Shown piece after piece: positions 34,088 to 43,563 of a stretch of 64,000 nt of DNA. The stretch is taken from NCBI GenBank assembly GCA_025558095.1, contig JAIVFI010000015.1:1-64000 (forward strand), written 5' to 3'. A model generated the notes under the pieces. It was given only the letters and a program-made list of their open reading frames with translations, did no database searches and was not told the DNA's origin. The first letter of the stretch is position 1. Every line of letters starts with the position of its first letter. The DNA is from Hyaloraphidium curvatum (lineage: Eukaryota > Monoblepharomycota > Hyaloraphidiomycetes > Hyaloraphidiales > Hyaloraphidiaceae). The position numbers and the translations under genes are program-made.

Positions 34088-34524
34088 TCCCTTTCGCGTA
34101 GCAGACGTCCTTTTCGGCAGCGGAACGGGGCGCTGAGCCGGGTGAGAACTGTGCTATGTGTTATGTTGCGGGACGGCGATCCCGCAACGATCCCGTCGTT
34201 GAAGCCGCATTTCAGGTCGACTAAAAAAAAAAAACAGTTAGCAACAAAAGCATGTCAAGATGCGTGTTTCTGTGTTGCTATCTATTCCGGGAGTGCTTCC
34301 CGCGGTACATACAGGCCAGAGTGAAAAGTTAAGCCGCACGTGAATGCCAGCACCCCGGGCAGGAGAAAAATCACTGTATTGCTTCTTGTCAACTACGGCA
34401 ATAAATCGCTCGCACGTGCATAGTCGATCGGCAGCACGGCCGATCGTCGCCCTGTCGAATTGAGAGGACGAGCCAGCGTGGCACGGGACTATGGCTAGAT
34501 GTCGACGTGATCCCGGATCGCAGC
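34088..34524. other. Intergenic, AT-richer island with A-tract
   Basis: No gene seen. This stretch is clearly less GC-rich than its surroundings and holds a run of about 13 A near 34,223. It lies between the start of the F-box/LRR gene and the 3' end of the DCC gene. Confidence 0.5.
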
Positions 34525-35022
34525 TCAGGTCCCAATCGCACGCCGCTCCCGCCTCTTTTGCGCGGCATAGAGCGCCGGCGCCAGCACCCTATCGTAGGTC
34601 CACACTGCGACCGGCCTGATTACCGGCAGCGAGACGAGCTTCCCGAGCCAGCGGTACCCCGGCAGCTCCTTCCACAGGAGCAGGAAAGCGTCCACTCCAG
34701 CATGAACACGTCCGTCGGCGTCGATGGCGTGCAGCCGCTTCTTCGCGTCCTCCGATCCCACGCCGCACCGCTCCGCTGACGAAGGATCGGCGACGGCGTC
34801 CGAGAACCCGACGGCGGAGCCCCTCCGAGCAGCGATGCGCTGGTAGTGTTCGATTTCCACGCGGCAGATGGGGCAGCTGCCGTTGTAGAGCGCCGTGACC
34901 TTCGGCGAAGGAGGGGCAGTGGATTCGAATCGGCGCCGAAAGGGTGGCAAGGCGGCCGCAGAGGGGGCCAACGGGCCGAGTCTCCGTGTCGGGACCAACA
35001 ACGCCCTTCCGACGAAGCTCAT
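34525..35022 (-). CDS. DCC-family (DUF393) thiol-disulfide-type protein, probably organellar
   Basis: Single exon, 165 aa. The DUF393 family starts with a D/N-G-x-C-P-x-C motif; here YNGSCPICRVEIEHYQRIAA at residues ~45-65, with both Cys. The middle has GRVHAGVDAFLLLWKELPGYRWLG, and the end has the typical VIRPVAVWTYDRVLAPALYA. The first ~35 residues are rich in Arg, Ser, Ala and Leu with no acidic residue, which fits a mitochondrial presequence. The biochemical role of the family is not settled. It is divergent from the cyclophilin gene with 127 bp between starts, so they may share a promoter region. A fragment is present at 12,900-13,157. Confidence 0.8.
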   Translation of the reverse strand: MSFVGRALLVPTRRLGPLAPSAAALPPFRRRFESTAPPSPKVTALYNGSCPICRVEIEHYQRIAARRGSAVGFSDAVADPSSAERCGVGSEDAKKRLHAIDADGRVHAGVDAFLLLWKELPGYRWLGKLVSLPVIRPVAVWTYDRVLAPALYAAQKRRERRAIGT

Positions 35023-35149
35023 CTCGTCCTCCTTCGTCTCTTTTCTTTCGAAGTTGCGACGTTGAATCGGGTTCGAGGCGACTTCTCAGAAGCACGCGGG
35101 CCGGCGTTTCCCGCGTTATTCTGCCGATTCCTGCCTCACCGCGGCCGTC

Positions 35150-35863
35150 ATGACGGCGAGAGCCTTCCTGGACATCGACATTGGCGACCCGGACGCCCAT
35201 GCTGCCGCCCAGGCCGCCCACTCGCGGTTCCTCTCCTTCCTCGCCGCCAACGGACCGCGTTTCGGCGCGTCCTCCCTCCCCCTCCCGGACGAGCTCGCCG
35301 AGACGCTGCTCGAAGCGTATCGGCTGGATCCCGCGGCGATGGCCGCCGGTGAACCCGCGTTGGAACCTCCGGCGCCGCTGAGGGCCGGCAGGATCGTCGT
35401 CGAGGTGTTCGAGAAGGAGTGCCCAAAGGCAGCGCAGAACTTCCTGTCCCTGGTCAGGGGCGGCACGGTGTCGAAGGTGCTGAAGAAGGAGCTGGCGTAC
35501 AAGGGGAATAGGTTCCACCGGATCGTGCGGGGGTTCGTGGCGCAGGCCGGGGTCATGAACGACAAGACCGGGGCGGGCGAGTCGGTCTATGGGGGCACGT
35601 TCAACGACGACAAGGCCGGGCTGAAGCTCAAGCACGACGGGCCGGGCGTGCTGGGCATGGCCAACTCGGGCAAGCCTAACACGAACACGTCCCAGTTCTA
35701 CCTGACGTTCGGCAAGGCCGAGAAGCTGGACGGGAAGCACGTCGTGTTCGGCCGCTTGGTCGAGGGACTCGAGGTGCTGCAGAGGATCGAGGAGGAGGCG
35801 GCGACGGAGGATGGGAAGCCGTCGAGGGCGGTGGTCGCGATCGCGGGCTGCGGCGTCCTTTGA
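35150..35863 (+). CDS. Cyclophilin-type peptidyl-prolyl cis-trans isomerase
   Basis: Single exon, 237 aa. An N-terminal extension of ~85 residues precedes the cyclophilin domain, which shows FHRIVRGFVAQAG (catalytic Arg), GVLGMANSGKPNTNTSQFY and KHVVFGRLVEG. The extension (DIDIGDPDAHAAAQAAHSRF) has the look of segments found before the domain in some protist and plant cyclophilins. Catalyses proline isomerisation in folding clients; the absence of a signal peptide suggests cytosol or nucleus. The trp equivalent that binds cyclosporin is not obvious in LDGKHVVFG, where many cyclophilins have WLDGKHVVFG, so drug sensitivity may be low. Duplicated at 13,158-13,766. Confidence 0.9.
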   Translation: MTARAFLDIDIGDPDAHAAAQAAHSRFLSFLAANGPRFGASSLPLPDELAETLLEAYRLDPAAMAAGEPALEPPAPLRAGRIVVEVFEKECPKAAQNFLSLVRGGTVSKVLKKELAYKGNRFHRIVRGFVAQAGVMNDKTGAGESVYGGTFNDDKAGLKLKHDGPGVLGMANSGKPNTNTSQFYLTFGKAEKLDGKHVVFGRLVEGLEVLQRIEEEAATEDGKPSRAVVAIAGCGVL

Positions 35864-35961
35864 CAGCTATGGACGCGCCCACAGGGCTGGCTAACGGAGC
35901 AACTTCTTCAGAATTACTGCTTCCGGGTTGTGGCCCGGTCCGCGGTCCCATAGCCCCCCGA

Positions 35962-37412
35962 TCATCCCATGCACAGCGTCTCCATCGTCACGTACGTCCC
36001 CGCCCCCCTCAGTATCCCCCACAGCCCCGTCCCGACCGTGAACACCACCACCACCAGCGTCCTCAGGCTGCCGTAGCCCACCGCGAACCCCAGCAGCCTC
36101 ACCCTCCCGTCTCCGACCTCGGCGCAGGAACCCAGCAGCGCCTCGTGCCCCGCGATCTCGTCCCGACGGGGATCGCCGGGCGGGAAGCGCAGCCGCAGGG
36201 AGCGAAGGTCCCGCCGCGCGAGGCGGTAGAGATCCGTGAGCGACTCGGCCTGCGCATTGCAGGCGGCGATGGTGAGCATATCAAGGCCCAGGTTGTAACC
36301 GAGGAAGAGCAGGAAGAGGAGGGACCACGCCGGGATGCAGCCCGCAGCGATGGGGCCCAAGGCGGCCCCGACCAGGCCACCAAAAATGGCGAGTAACACG
36401 ATCAGGAATCGCTCACGGACGTTGGCAGTCTGCGCGGCCCATGAGACGGCAAGATGGTCGTGAATGGAGAAGTAGAGGCGCACGCTGGGCAGCGGGGTTG
36501 CGGCGACGTCGGTGGGCAGCTCCAGGCGCGAGATTTCGTCCGACAGGGCGAGGCGGAGAGCGCGGCGCTGCACGCGGAGCGACAGCTCCAGCAGCTTGGA
36601 GTTTGCCAACCCTATCTCGGACAGGCGTGAAAGTCCGCTGTACGTGAACCAAGAGGTGACTTCGATGGGGCCGTTAGGTGGTTAGAGAGAAGAAGAGTTG
36701 TCGCCCTGGAGATTTGTGCAGCAACGGCCAATCCGAGGGTGCGGATTATACCCCCCATGCACTCGGAGCTGGAGCAAGGGCAGGTAGGGTCGCCACCATG
36801 GTGCGCCAGCAGCAGAGATGTAGGCATTCCGTCAGCCTTTGCGCGGGCGTCGGCGTCCACGAGTTGAAAATACCGCGCGAGCACGGCGAACGTGTGGCGA
36901 TCTAGGGAGGCGTCCTTAATCCTTCCGGGGAATGCCGCATTGACCCGCCACCGGCTCATGAACAGGGGAAACACGCTGTTTGAGAAAATGCCGACCGCAA
37001 TCGCGGCGACGCCGGCTGCCAGTTGCCGCTGGGAAGCGCGGCCGCCGTCGTACGCCCACGCGCAGCCGATCACGCCCACGGCGGCCTTTGCCGCGGCATC
37101 CACGGGGCCGCGCACCACGTAGCCCCGCAACGAATGCAAGCCCGCCGCGGCGAGGTTGGCGCGCAGCAGCCCGCCCAGAAGCGGGACGCGGTCCGCGGCG
37201 GCCAGCAGCGCGGCGCGGTCGAGGGGGTCGGCGGCGCGCGCGGCGGCAGCGGGATCGCGCGGCGCAGCCTCCAAAAGCGTATCCGGAGGAGGTAGAGGCG
37301 CAGGGAAGATGACGAGCCATTCGGCCGCGGTGAAATCGAGCGCAGGCGGCGGCTTGGCCGAGGCGGAATCCTCCAGCACTACCCCCGTCATCCCGTTTCC
37401 CGCCTCCGCCAT
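35962..37412 (-). CDS. Multi-TM membrane protein, CPC-x4-C family (divergent member)
   Basis: I do not recognise a named family, but three relatives lie in this window (15.3, 54.2-55.7 and 62.2-63.7 kb). From the ATG at 37,412 the N-terminus carries the shared FTAAEWLVIFPAPLPPPD (FSAAEW.ALFPSPVELAP in the others), then hydrophobic segments, then DPTCPCSSSECMGG. After about 36,616 a second frame continues (LANSKLLELSLRVQRRAL, LVGAALGPIAAGCIPAWSLL, LFLLFLGYNLGLDMLTIAAC) to TYVTMETLCMG and stop at 35,962. The junction is unresolved: a GT-AG intron of about 130 nt (about 36,616-36,741) restores the frame but drops membrane segments that the 62-kb relative has. Predicted integral membrane protein; function unknown. 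Confidence 0.55.
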
Positions 37413-37855
37413 TGACCGTATCGTTAGCTGAAGCGCAACGAGATCCCAGCTCCGGGTGCCCGAACACAATCAGGGGAAATGGAGGCAATCGCACGGCACT
37501 GAGTATCGCGGCGAGTGGTGAAGGCCCTCGCGGTCTTGGAACCGAAGGCCCTCCGGTGCCCCAACGGAAGAGCTCCTTCGAAGCAATCCGTAGGGCCAAG
37601 AAAACGCGGAGACCAGTGCCAGACGCCACGAGCCCTGCCGGAGAAGGCGTATGGGGATCCTTCTGCGCAATCCCTTCCCGCGTCCCCAACTCAACTCGCC
37701 GGTCTCTCTCCCGGCGTCCTTAGCGGCGCACTTTCTCCGGACGCGTGCCAAATCGCCTTAAAGCTCTCCTTCATCTTTTGAGACCGCGGAGAGCGCGAAT
37801 CCTCGGGGCGAAACTCCTTGCCGCGTGTGACTCCCCTCCCGCCACCCGACGGACG

Positions 37856-38744
37856 ATGGACCCGCTCCCCTCCGCCTCGGGCTGCCTCCCCGGCACGCTC
37901 TGCCACTTCCTCGCATTCACCGCCTCCCCCGTCCTCGGCAACCTCTGCGCCGTCGCCCTGTTCCTCGCCCCCCTCCCGCAGGTCCTCCGCGTGCGCGCCT
38001 CGGGCCGCCTCGACGGGCTCAACGTGCTCCCCTACCCGCTGATCGTGGGCAACTGCCTCGCCTGGTTCCTTTACGGGTGCTTCCTCCGCGACACCTTCCT
38101 GATCCTGCCCAACGCCATCGGGTTCTGCGCCGGGCTGTTCTACATCCTCTCCACGTTCCCGATCACGCCCGCCGCCGGCCGCGCGAGGGGGACGGTGCTG
38201 CTGGTCGCCGCGTGCGCGTGGTGCTTCCTCGGCGCGGAGCTGGGGTTCGTCGTGTACGGGCACCCGGACGGGAGGTCGGTGATGGGGTGGTTCGGGACCG
38301 TGGTGCTGCTGGCCTTCTTCGCGAGCCCGCTGTCGAGCCTCCTGGAGGTGGGTTGCTCTCCAGGCGTGCGCGGTACCGCGGGGAGCTAATCCCGGGGTTC
38401 CGCGCGCCAGGTCCTCCAAAAGCGCGACTCGACCTCGATCCACGTCCCCCTCGCCGTCGCCGGCGTCTTCAACGGCGGCTTCTGGACCGTCTACGTGGGC
38501 CCCTTCCCCTCCCCCCTCCTTATTCTTGCTGACCCCCGCCTTGCAGGGCCTCGTGCTCTCGGACCCCTTCGTCTACATGCCCAACGCCTTCGGGCTGCTC
38601 TCCGCCTTCGCCCAGCTCGGCCTCGCGCAGGCGTTCCCGCGGAGGCCGGTGGGGGCGCAGGTGGTCCGCGGGGGTTCGCCCGGCGGGGAGCCGGAGGGTG
38701 AGGAGGGGCGCGGGAAGGAGAGGGAGAGGGAGGTGCTCGTTTGA
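37856..38744 (+). CDS. SWEET-type sugar transporter (MtN3/saliva family)
   Basis: Three exons (37,856-38,347; 38,411-38,494; 38,547-38,744), phase-0 introns of 63 and 52 nt, 257 aa. Two triple-helix units are visible: repeat 1 with VLGNLCAVALFLAPLPQVLRV (PQ-type motif), GLNVLPYPLIVGNCLAWFLYG and LPNAIGFCAGLFYILSTF; repeat 2 with GWFGTVVLLAFFASPLSSLLE, STSIHVPLAVAGVFNGGFWTVYG and YMPNAFGLLSAFAQLGL. The Pro in each unit, the Asn in LPNAIG/MPNAFG and the (S)TSI-x-V-P-L after the linker are hallmarks of SWEETs, bidirectional uniporters for mono- or disaccharides. A Glu-rich, charged tail ends the protein. Substrate and target membrane are not predictable. SWEETs are rare in fungi outside early-diverging groups. 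Confidence 0.85.
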
Positions 38745-38801
38745 CGCCAGAGGGCGGGCGCCGGGGAAAGGGGACGGGGTCGGGGTTCGGACATCCGGGA
38801 C

Positions 38802-38836
38802 GGGCCGTTGGTCTAGCGGGAGCAGAGATTCTCGGC
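38802..38836 (+). tRNA. tRNA-Pro-like 5' half, incomplete
   Basis: The sequence GGGCCGTTGGTCTAGCGGGA followed by GATTCTCGG resembles the acceptor strand, D-arm (A box) and start of the anticodon arm of eukaryotic tRNA-Pro, with a few extra bases in the D-loop region. No anticodon stem 3' strand, T-arm (GGTTCRA) or matching acceptor strand follows. A tRNA fragment, a SINE head or chance similarity. Confidence 0.25.
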
Positions 38837-38885
38837 ATCATATCTTAACAGGGCATGGCATCTCAACACGATCATCAATCTACGA

Positions 38886-40049
38886 CTACAGCTCCTCCCT
38901 CGCCGCCTCCAGCCCCTCCTCCTTCCACCCCCTCTTCCTCTTCCACCCCGGCGCCTGCACCGGCGCCGACACCTCCACGCTCCTCTCGTAAAGCTGCCTC
39001 GCCCTCTGCTTCCCCCCCGGCGCGTAGGCCTCGACCGCCTCGTCGATGCCCGCCTTGGGCCCGGCGTGCGGTTTGCCGTCCAGCGTCCGTGCGACGGGGA
39101 AGAAGGCCTCCAGCAGCCCCGCGGCGTCCAGCACGGCGGTGTGCGCGCCCGACGCCGTGCGCGGGGAGGCCATGTGCGCCGCATCCCCCACAAGGATCAG
39201 GCGGCCCTGCGCGACCTGCGCGGCGCCGAACTCGTACTGCGGGAGCTCGGCGATCTTGCCCTTCTTGGCGGCGGCCTCCATGGCGCGGTAGACTTCGCCG
39301 CCCGCGGCGCGGCCGAAGAGGGCCTTGTACTTGGGGAGGAACCACTCCGGCGGGGGCGGGGTGGGGCCGTCGGTGGCGGTCTGCCTTGCGGCGCCCCTGT
39401 TGGGGCGGTACGCGGGTTCGGGGGCCGCGAAGGAGGTCCCCCCCATGATCCAATCCGTCCCATCATCCGCGGCCACGTCGAGCAGGATGGTGGCGTGGCG
39501 GGTGCCGTCGCTCCCCGCGGCGTGGTACTCCCCGTAGGCGTCGAACCCGGGCACGTCCTCGGCGCGCACGCGGAAGCGCCAGACGGAGTAGCCGGCGTAC
39601 TCGGGCGAGGCGGGGGGGAAGTACTTGGAGCGGAGGGCGGACCAGCCTCCGTCGGCGATCACGGCGAGGTCGTACGGTTCGCCAAACACCGTGGGGCGGG
39701 ATGGGTCCGGGCCGAGGTCGTCCACCTCGGCGTTCCACACCACGGTGCCCTCGGGCAGCCCGTCGTTCCAGAAGTTCCAGAGGTCGCGGTAGAGGAAGGC
39801 GCCCTGCGCCCGGGACGCCGGCTCGCCCCTGCGCATCATGGTGCGGCCTGCGACGCCGCGCCAGAGGCGGACGTCGCAGAAGCCGAGGGAGCCGCCGAGG
39901 CCCTGCGCGGCGGCGCGCTCGAAGACGCGCACGCGCCAGCCGAGGCGGTGGAAGGCGGTGGCGGCGGCGAGGCCTGCGATGGAGCCGCCGACGATGGCGA
40001 CAGAAGGCGCTGCGGTGACGGCGGTGGCGACTGCGGTGACTGCTGCCAT
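38886..40049 (-). CDS. FAD-dependent monooxygenase (group A, salicylate-hydroxylase-like)
   Basis: Single exon, 387 aa. The Rossmann FAD-binding motif VAIVGGSIAGLAAATAFHRLG is at residues ~17-37 (GxGxxG variant GGSIAG), followed by VRVFERAA with the Glu that binds ribose. The second FAD motif, LILVGDAAHMASPRTASG, is at residues ~300-317 (GD-AAH-x-x-x-P). A DG-type motif is seen as VIADGGWSALR. These three mark flavoprotein aromatic hydroxylases that use NAD(P)H and O2. Substrate unknown. The first 14 residues are Ala/Val/Thr-rich and could be a weak targeting region. Confidence 0.85.
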   Translation of the reverse strand: MAAVTAVATAVTAAPSVAIVGGSIAGLAAATAFHRLGWRVRVFERAAAQGLGGSLGFCDVRLWRGVAGRTMMRRGEPASRAQGAFLYRDLWNFWNDGLPEGTVVWNAEVDDLGPDPSRPTVFGEPYDLAVIADGGWSALRSKYFPPASPEYAGYSVWRFRVRAEDVPGFDAYGEYHAAGSDGTRHATILLDVAADDGTDWIMGGTSFAAPEPAYRPNRGAARQTATDGPTPPPPEWFLPKYKALFGRAAGGEVYRAMEAAAKKGKIAELPQYEFGAAQVAQGRLILVGDAAHMASPRTASGAHTAVLDAAGLLEAFFPVARTLDGKPHAGPKAGIDEAVEAYAPGGKQRARQLYERSVEVSAPVQAPGWKRKRGWKEEGLEAAREEL

Positions 40050-40401
40050 GTTCCGAATGGGCGTCGGGGCAGTTGAATGGGTGTCGATTGCAAACAGCGG
40101 GCACCCCGCCGCCCTTTTATGGCCCGGGAGTCGAAACGTCGAGATCGTTTCGGAGATGACGAGATGGGCCGATTATCCGGCGGCGGCCGCGTCGCCGCCC
40201 CCGCGCCACGGCCGCCGCATTCCATCGCCGGCTTGGCCGCGCAGCACCTCCGCCGTCATGATCGAGGCTGCCAAGTCCTTGTAAGGAGCTCCGCGGCCGC
40301 CGGGACCCAATGTTTACGCTGCGCGCGGCCTTTGTCACGCTGCGCGCGTCGCGGCCTCTCAGAAACTCGCCCGCCGGCCCGACTTTCTCGCCGCCTACAC
40401 G

Positions 40402-41537
40402 ATGCGGCACCCGCTGGACGATGCCGTCCCGCTTCGCCCAATCGCGGACGGCGTGCTCTAGGGCCGCTTCTCGCGGGAGTGGGAGAGGGGCGACGGGCTC
40501 GCGCAGGGCGGATACACCAACGCCTGTGGGTTGTCCTCCGGGCGTAGGGGTCGCCTCTTCTGACTCGAATGCCCTTCCTCCCCTTGTGGGTGCAGACGCC
40601 ACGCGGGCGCTGATTGCCGCGGTCCCCACTCACCCGCACCCCGTCTCCGTCACGCTGCACTACCTCGACGCGCTCCCCCTCGAGCAGCCGTGCCTCTTCC
40701 GCGTGTCCGTCACGCGCAAGGGCAAGCGCCTCGCGTTCGCACGCCTCGAGATCGAAGTCGCGGGCAGCGTCCGGATCGCGGGGATGGCGGTGCTCGCGGC
40801 CCCCGGCGCCGGCCCGTTCGCCGGGCGCGAAGGGGACCTCGGCGAACCGGGGTGGGAGGTTCCCCAACTGGACGAAGGGGGCCTGGTGCCGATGCCGCAG
40901 GACGTCTTCGGCCGGCCGGACCGGCCGCCCACGGGTCCCAACGCCGAGGACGCGCAGGGACAGGGCGGCATGTGGCGCTTCATGGAGCAGCGGATGCCCC
41001 CCTCGGACGTCTGCGCCACCCGCGCCTGGCTCGCCTGGCGCTCCGCCAGCGACGGCCTCTCCCCGCCCCCCGACGGCCACCACGGGGCGGGCCAGCACCT
41101 CCGCACCTCCGGCCTGCTCCGCGTGCTCCCGCCCCGCCCCGCCGACGCGCTCTCGTGCGCGCTGCTGGTGGACAACTTCCCCGCGCTGTCGATGCTGGGC
41201 TGGACCGACCCCGCGAAACCGCGGGAGGGCACGCCGAGGATACCGGGGTGGACCACCGTGAGCCTGACGACGGAGTGGGCGTCCGAGTGCCCGCCCGACA
41301 ATCGTACGTCGCTCCCGTTGCCGCTGTCCGCTCGACCGCTAACGGTGGTTGGCAGACGGAAACCTCGTCGCCGTCTCGCGGATGGACCACGTCACCCCCC
41401 AGGGCCGCGGGTCCCTCTCCGTGCGGCTCTACCTGGACGGGAAGCTGCTGTGCACGGGGCGGCAGGTGGCGCTGCTGGTGGACCGCCGGCACGGGGGGGA
41501 TCAGCGGTGGAAGAGCCAGAGGGAGGGGAAGCTGTGA
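40402..41537 (+). pseudogene. Acyl-CoA thioesterase-like (HotDog) protein with internal TAG
   Basis: Exons 40,402-40,525, 40,596-41,303 and 41,356-41,537 with 70- and 52-nt introns join to a 337-codon protein of the TesB-like thioesterase superfamily: HPLDDAVPLRPIADGVL, GRFSREWERGDGLAQGGYTN (the GGY of the family), HPHPVSVTLHYLDALPLEQP, and the second domain with SRMDHVTPQGRGSLSVRLY. These enzymes hydrolyse acyl-CoA. A TAG at 40,459-40,461 sits between DGVL and GRFSREW, where relatives have one ordinary residue, so the alignment argues for a nonsense mutation and not an intron (a 36-nt GT-AG alternative exists but would remove conserved sequence). Translation starting at the first ATG would end after 19 codons. 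Confidence 0.6.
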
Positions 41538-41610
41538 GGTGCGGGCGATAGATTTAGGGAGAGGTAGACTGCGGATCGATGTCGCGCGTTCTGTCCTGGC
41601 TCGTCCCCGG

Positions 41611-42627
41611 CTACTTCCTTCCCGCCTTCGCCTCCGAGTCCTTCTTCATGGCCACGATCTCGCTGCACACGGGCTTGTGCTTCGGCCAGTCCGCGACCTG
41701 GCAGTCCTTGGAGCAGTACCGCGCCTGCTTGCACCGCGAGCAGCACGAGAACTCCCTGGTGGGGTCCGCGCTGGCCTTGTCGCACGCCGCGCAGCGGGCC
41801 CCCTTGATGAGCTGCTTGGGATCCATGAGAGTGGCCGTGTCGCGCTTCATGATCTGCTTCGAAGCCGCCTCGCACTTCGGGTTCCTCGACGGCGGGCAGA
41901 CCACGTGGCGGAAATCGACGGCCCGGCGCAGATCCGGGGCCAGCACGAGGTAGCCGCGCAAAGCGCCTCCGGATTCGACCCGATGGTCGCACGCAGCGCA
42001 GCACATTGCAGGTGCCATTTTCCGGGCGGCGGCCTCGACGTGCGTTTTCGTCGCCTCAACGATCGCCTTGTGCAGAGCAACCCCGGTAGCCAGGCTCACC
42101 ACGAGTTCCCCATCGACTTCGACCGCGGTCGGAAACTCGGTGATTGCCCGCTCATTTTTCCCCGTGCGGAGCCAGAGCGAGACCTGCACTGTTGCCTTCC
42201 TGTCCTTGCCGGCGTCCGTCGCGGCCTCATTCCGCGGCCCGAACGTCCACAGAGGGACCGCGACCCCGTCCGCCTCCGGGAGCACGCGCTTGCCCTCGAA
42301 GGTGCAGTACGGCCGGCCGCACGTCGGTACCGCGGAGATCGCCAGCCGGGGCCGGGGCGCCAAGTACCGGATTCGGAACTGTTCCTGCTTCTCGATGTCG
42401 GCCGGGGACCCGCACCTCACGCAGCTCCACGCGCGCGACGCCACGAGCGAGTCCAGGAACGTGAACGCGGGCCCGAGCTCCGGATCCTCGGTGTCGGGCC
42501 GCCGGACCGTCGACCTCGTCAGGACGTCCATCGCCGAGTCGCTGACGTGGAAGCCGCGCTCGCCGAGCTCGACGAAGCTCTTAGACCGCGCGTCGTACAT
42601 GCGAATGGCGAAGGTAACGAGAAGCAT
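41611..42627 (-). CDS. MYND zinc-finger protein
   Basis: Single exon; the ATG at 42,627 (MLLVTFAIRMYDARSKSFVELG) matches the start of the paralogue at 14,195 and is preferred to 42,696. About 338 aa. Seen in order: CVRCGSPADI and CGRPYCTFEG, a Cys cluster that may bind zinc; MCCAACDHRV; SRNPKCEAAS; and the C-terminal MYND finger CCSRCKQARYCSKDCQVADWPKHKPVC with the full C4...C-x3-C...H-x3-C pattern. MYND fingers recruit partners by Pro-rich motifs; the large N-terminal part has no known relative apart from the frameshifted copy at 14.2 kb. Ends with TAG at the same position as that copy. Confidence 0.8.
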   Translation of the reverse strand: MLLVTFAIRMYDARSKSFVELGERGFHVSDSAMDVLTRSTVRRPDTEDPELGPAFTFLDSLVASRAWSCVRCGSPADIEKQEQFRIRYLAPRPRLAISAVPTCGRPYCTFEGKRVLPEADGVAVPLWTFGPRNEAATDAGKDRKATVQVSLWLRTGKNERAITEFPTAVEVDGELVVSLATGVALHKAIVEATKTHVEAAARKMAPAMCCAACDHRVESGGALRGYLVLAPDLRRAVDFRHVVCPPSRNPKCEAASKQIMKRDTATLMDPKQLIKGARCAACDKASADPTREFSCCSRCKQARYCSKDCQVADWPKHKPVCSEIVAMKKDSEAKAGRK

Positions 42628-42696
42628 GGCGGCACGGAGCTGTTGGTCGAGCAGGGACAGAGTTGTGGAGTGCCAGGAGCGGGACAGCGGGCCCAC

Positions 42697-43563
42697 GCGA
42701 CGACGATCGACCCCGACTCGGGGAACTGGTTGTCAAGAGTGGAATCCTGAAATCGCTTGAAGAACGGGAAGCAGTCCACGCGGGAAGCAATCGGCATCAT
42801 TGTCGCGTAGCCGACCTTTCCCCAGTATTCCTCGTTTCCGTTGTCTGGGTCTGACATGGACCGGCCAGGATGCCGTAGGGAGACAATAGAAACGTCGAGA
42901 TACAAGTCCCTCGGGCACATTTTATCCGGATTCGGAGCAGAAATGTCGCGGATTCGTTCTGTCCGGCTTGTGTCCGTCCATGGCGGTGACCTGGCGGTGA
43001 GCAGCGAAAGCCCTGCCTGCGGGTACAAAAGGGCGCCCAATCTCCGCGACACACCCAACGTCCCGGTGACCGACGGCTAACCGCTCCAACCCGGGAGGGT
43101 GCGTTGGTTGGTTCCGTCCGTGGAGCCCCGTCTCGGGAGGGCCAACCCTGGGCGGCGCTCCCCGTCCGGACCCCGCCACCGCGCCCTTTCCGGGTGCCGG
43201 CCAGTTGAAGACGCGGCCGCGGCTCCTGCGGGAGTTTCGGGTGGGCAATCGCGGACATTGCGAGGCCGGTCGCGGCGGGAGGCCGAGGGGTGCCCTGAAG
43301 CCCGAGCTACGTATTCGGGCGGGCGGATCGGTCCTCGGGACTTTTGAGCAGTCCAAAGACGAAGCGAACGGAAGGATTTCTATCGAATCTGCGTCTTCAC
43401 TGCATCCTTGATCATCAGCCTCGGATGGCCCTGCGGGACCTCGCTTTCCGTCGGACCCTCGCGGGCGGTTGCACGGTGCGGCCCGAGCGCGACTGACTGA
43501 CTGACTTCCGCCACTCGGCACAGCACCCCAGGCGCGAGCTGCGGCGCGCGGCACGGCGGCGCC
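42697..43563. other. Intergenic region
   Basis: No supported gene. A minus-strand open frame spans most of it but is Arg/Pro/Gly-rich and runs antisense into the next gene's first exon. The likely promoters of the MYND gene and the SH3 receptor lie here. Confidence 0.4.

Noticed and set aside
30529-40461. Stop-codon reassignment (TAG/TGA as sense)
   Set aside because: The intact MYND gene and its paralogue end with TAG at equivalent positions, and TGA ends the kinase, cyclophilin and others. Both codons behave as stops, so single mutations or errors are simpler.
40426-40461. A 36-nt intron removing the thioesterase TAG
   Set aside because: It would be shorter than every supported intron here (49 nt or more) and would delete residues that fit the family alignment.
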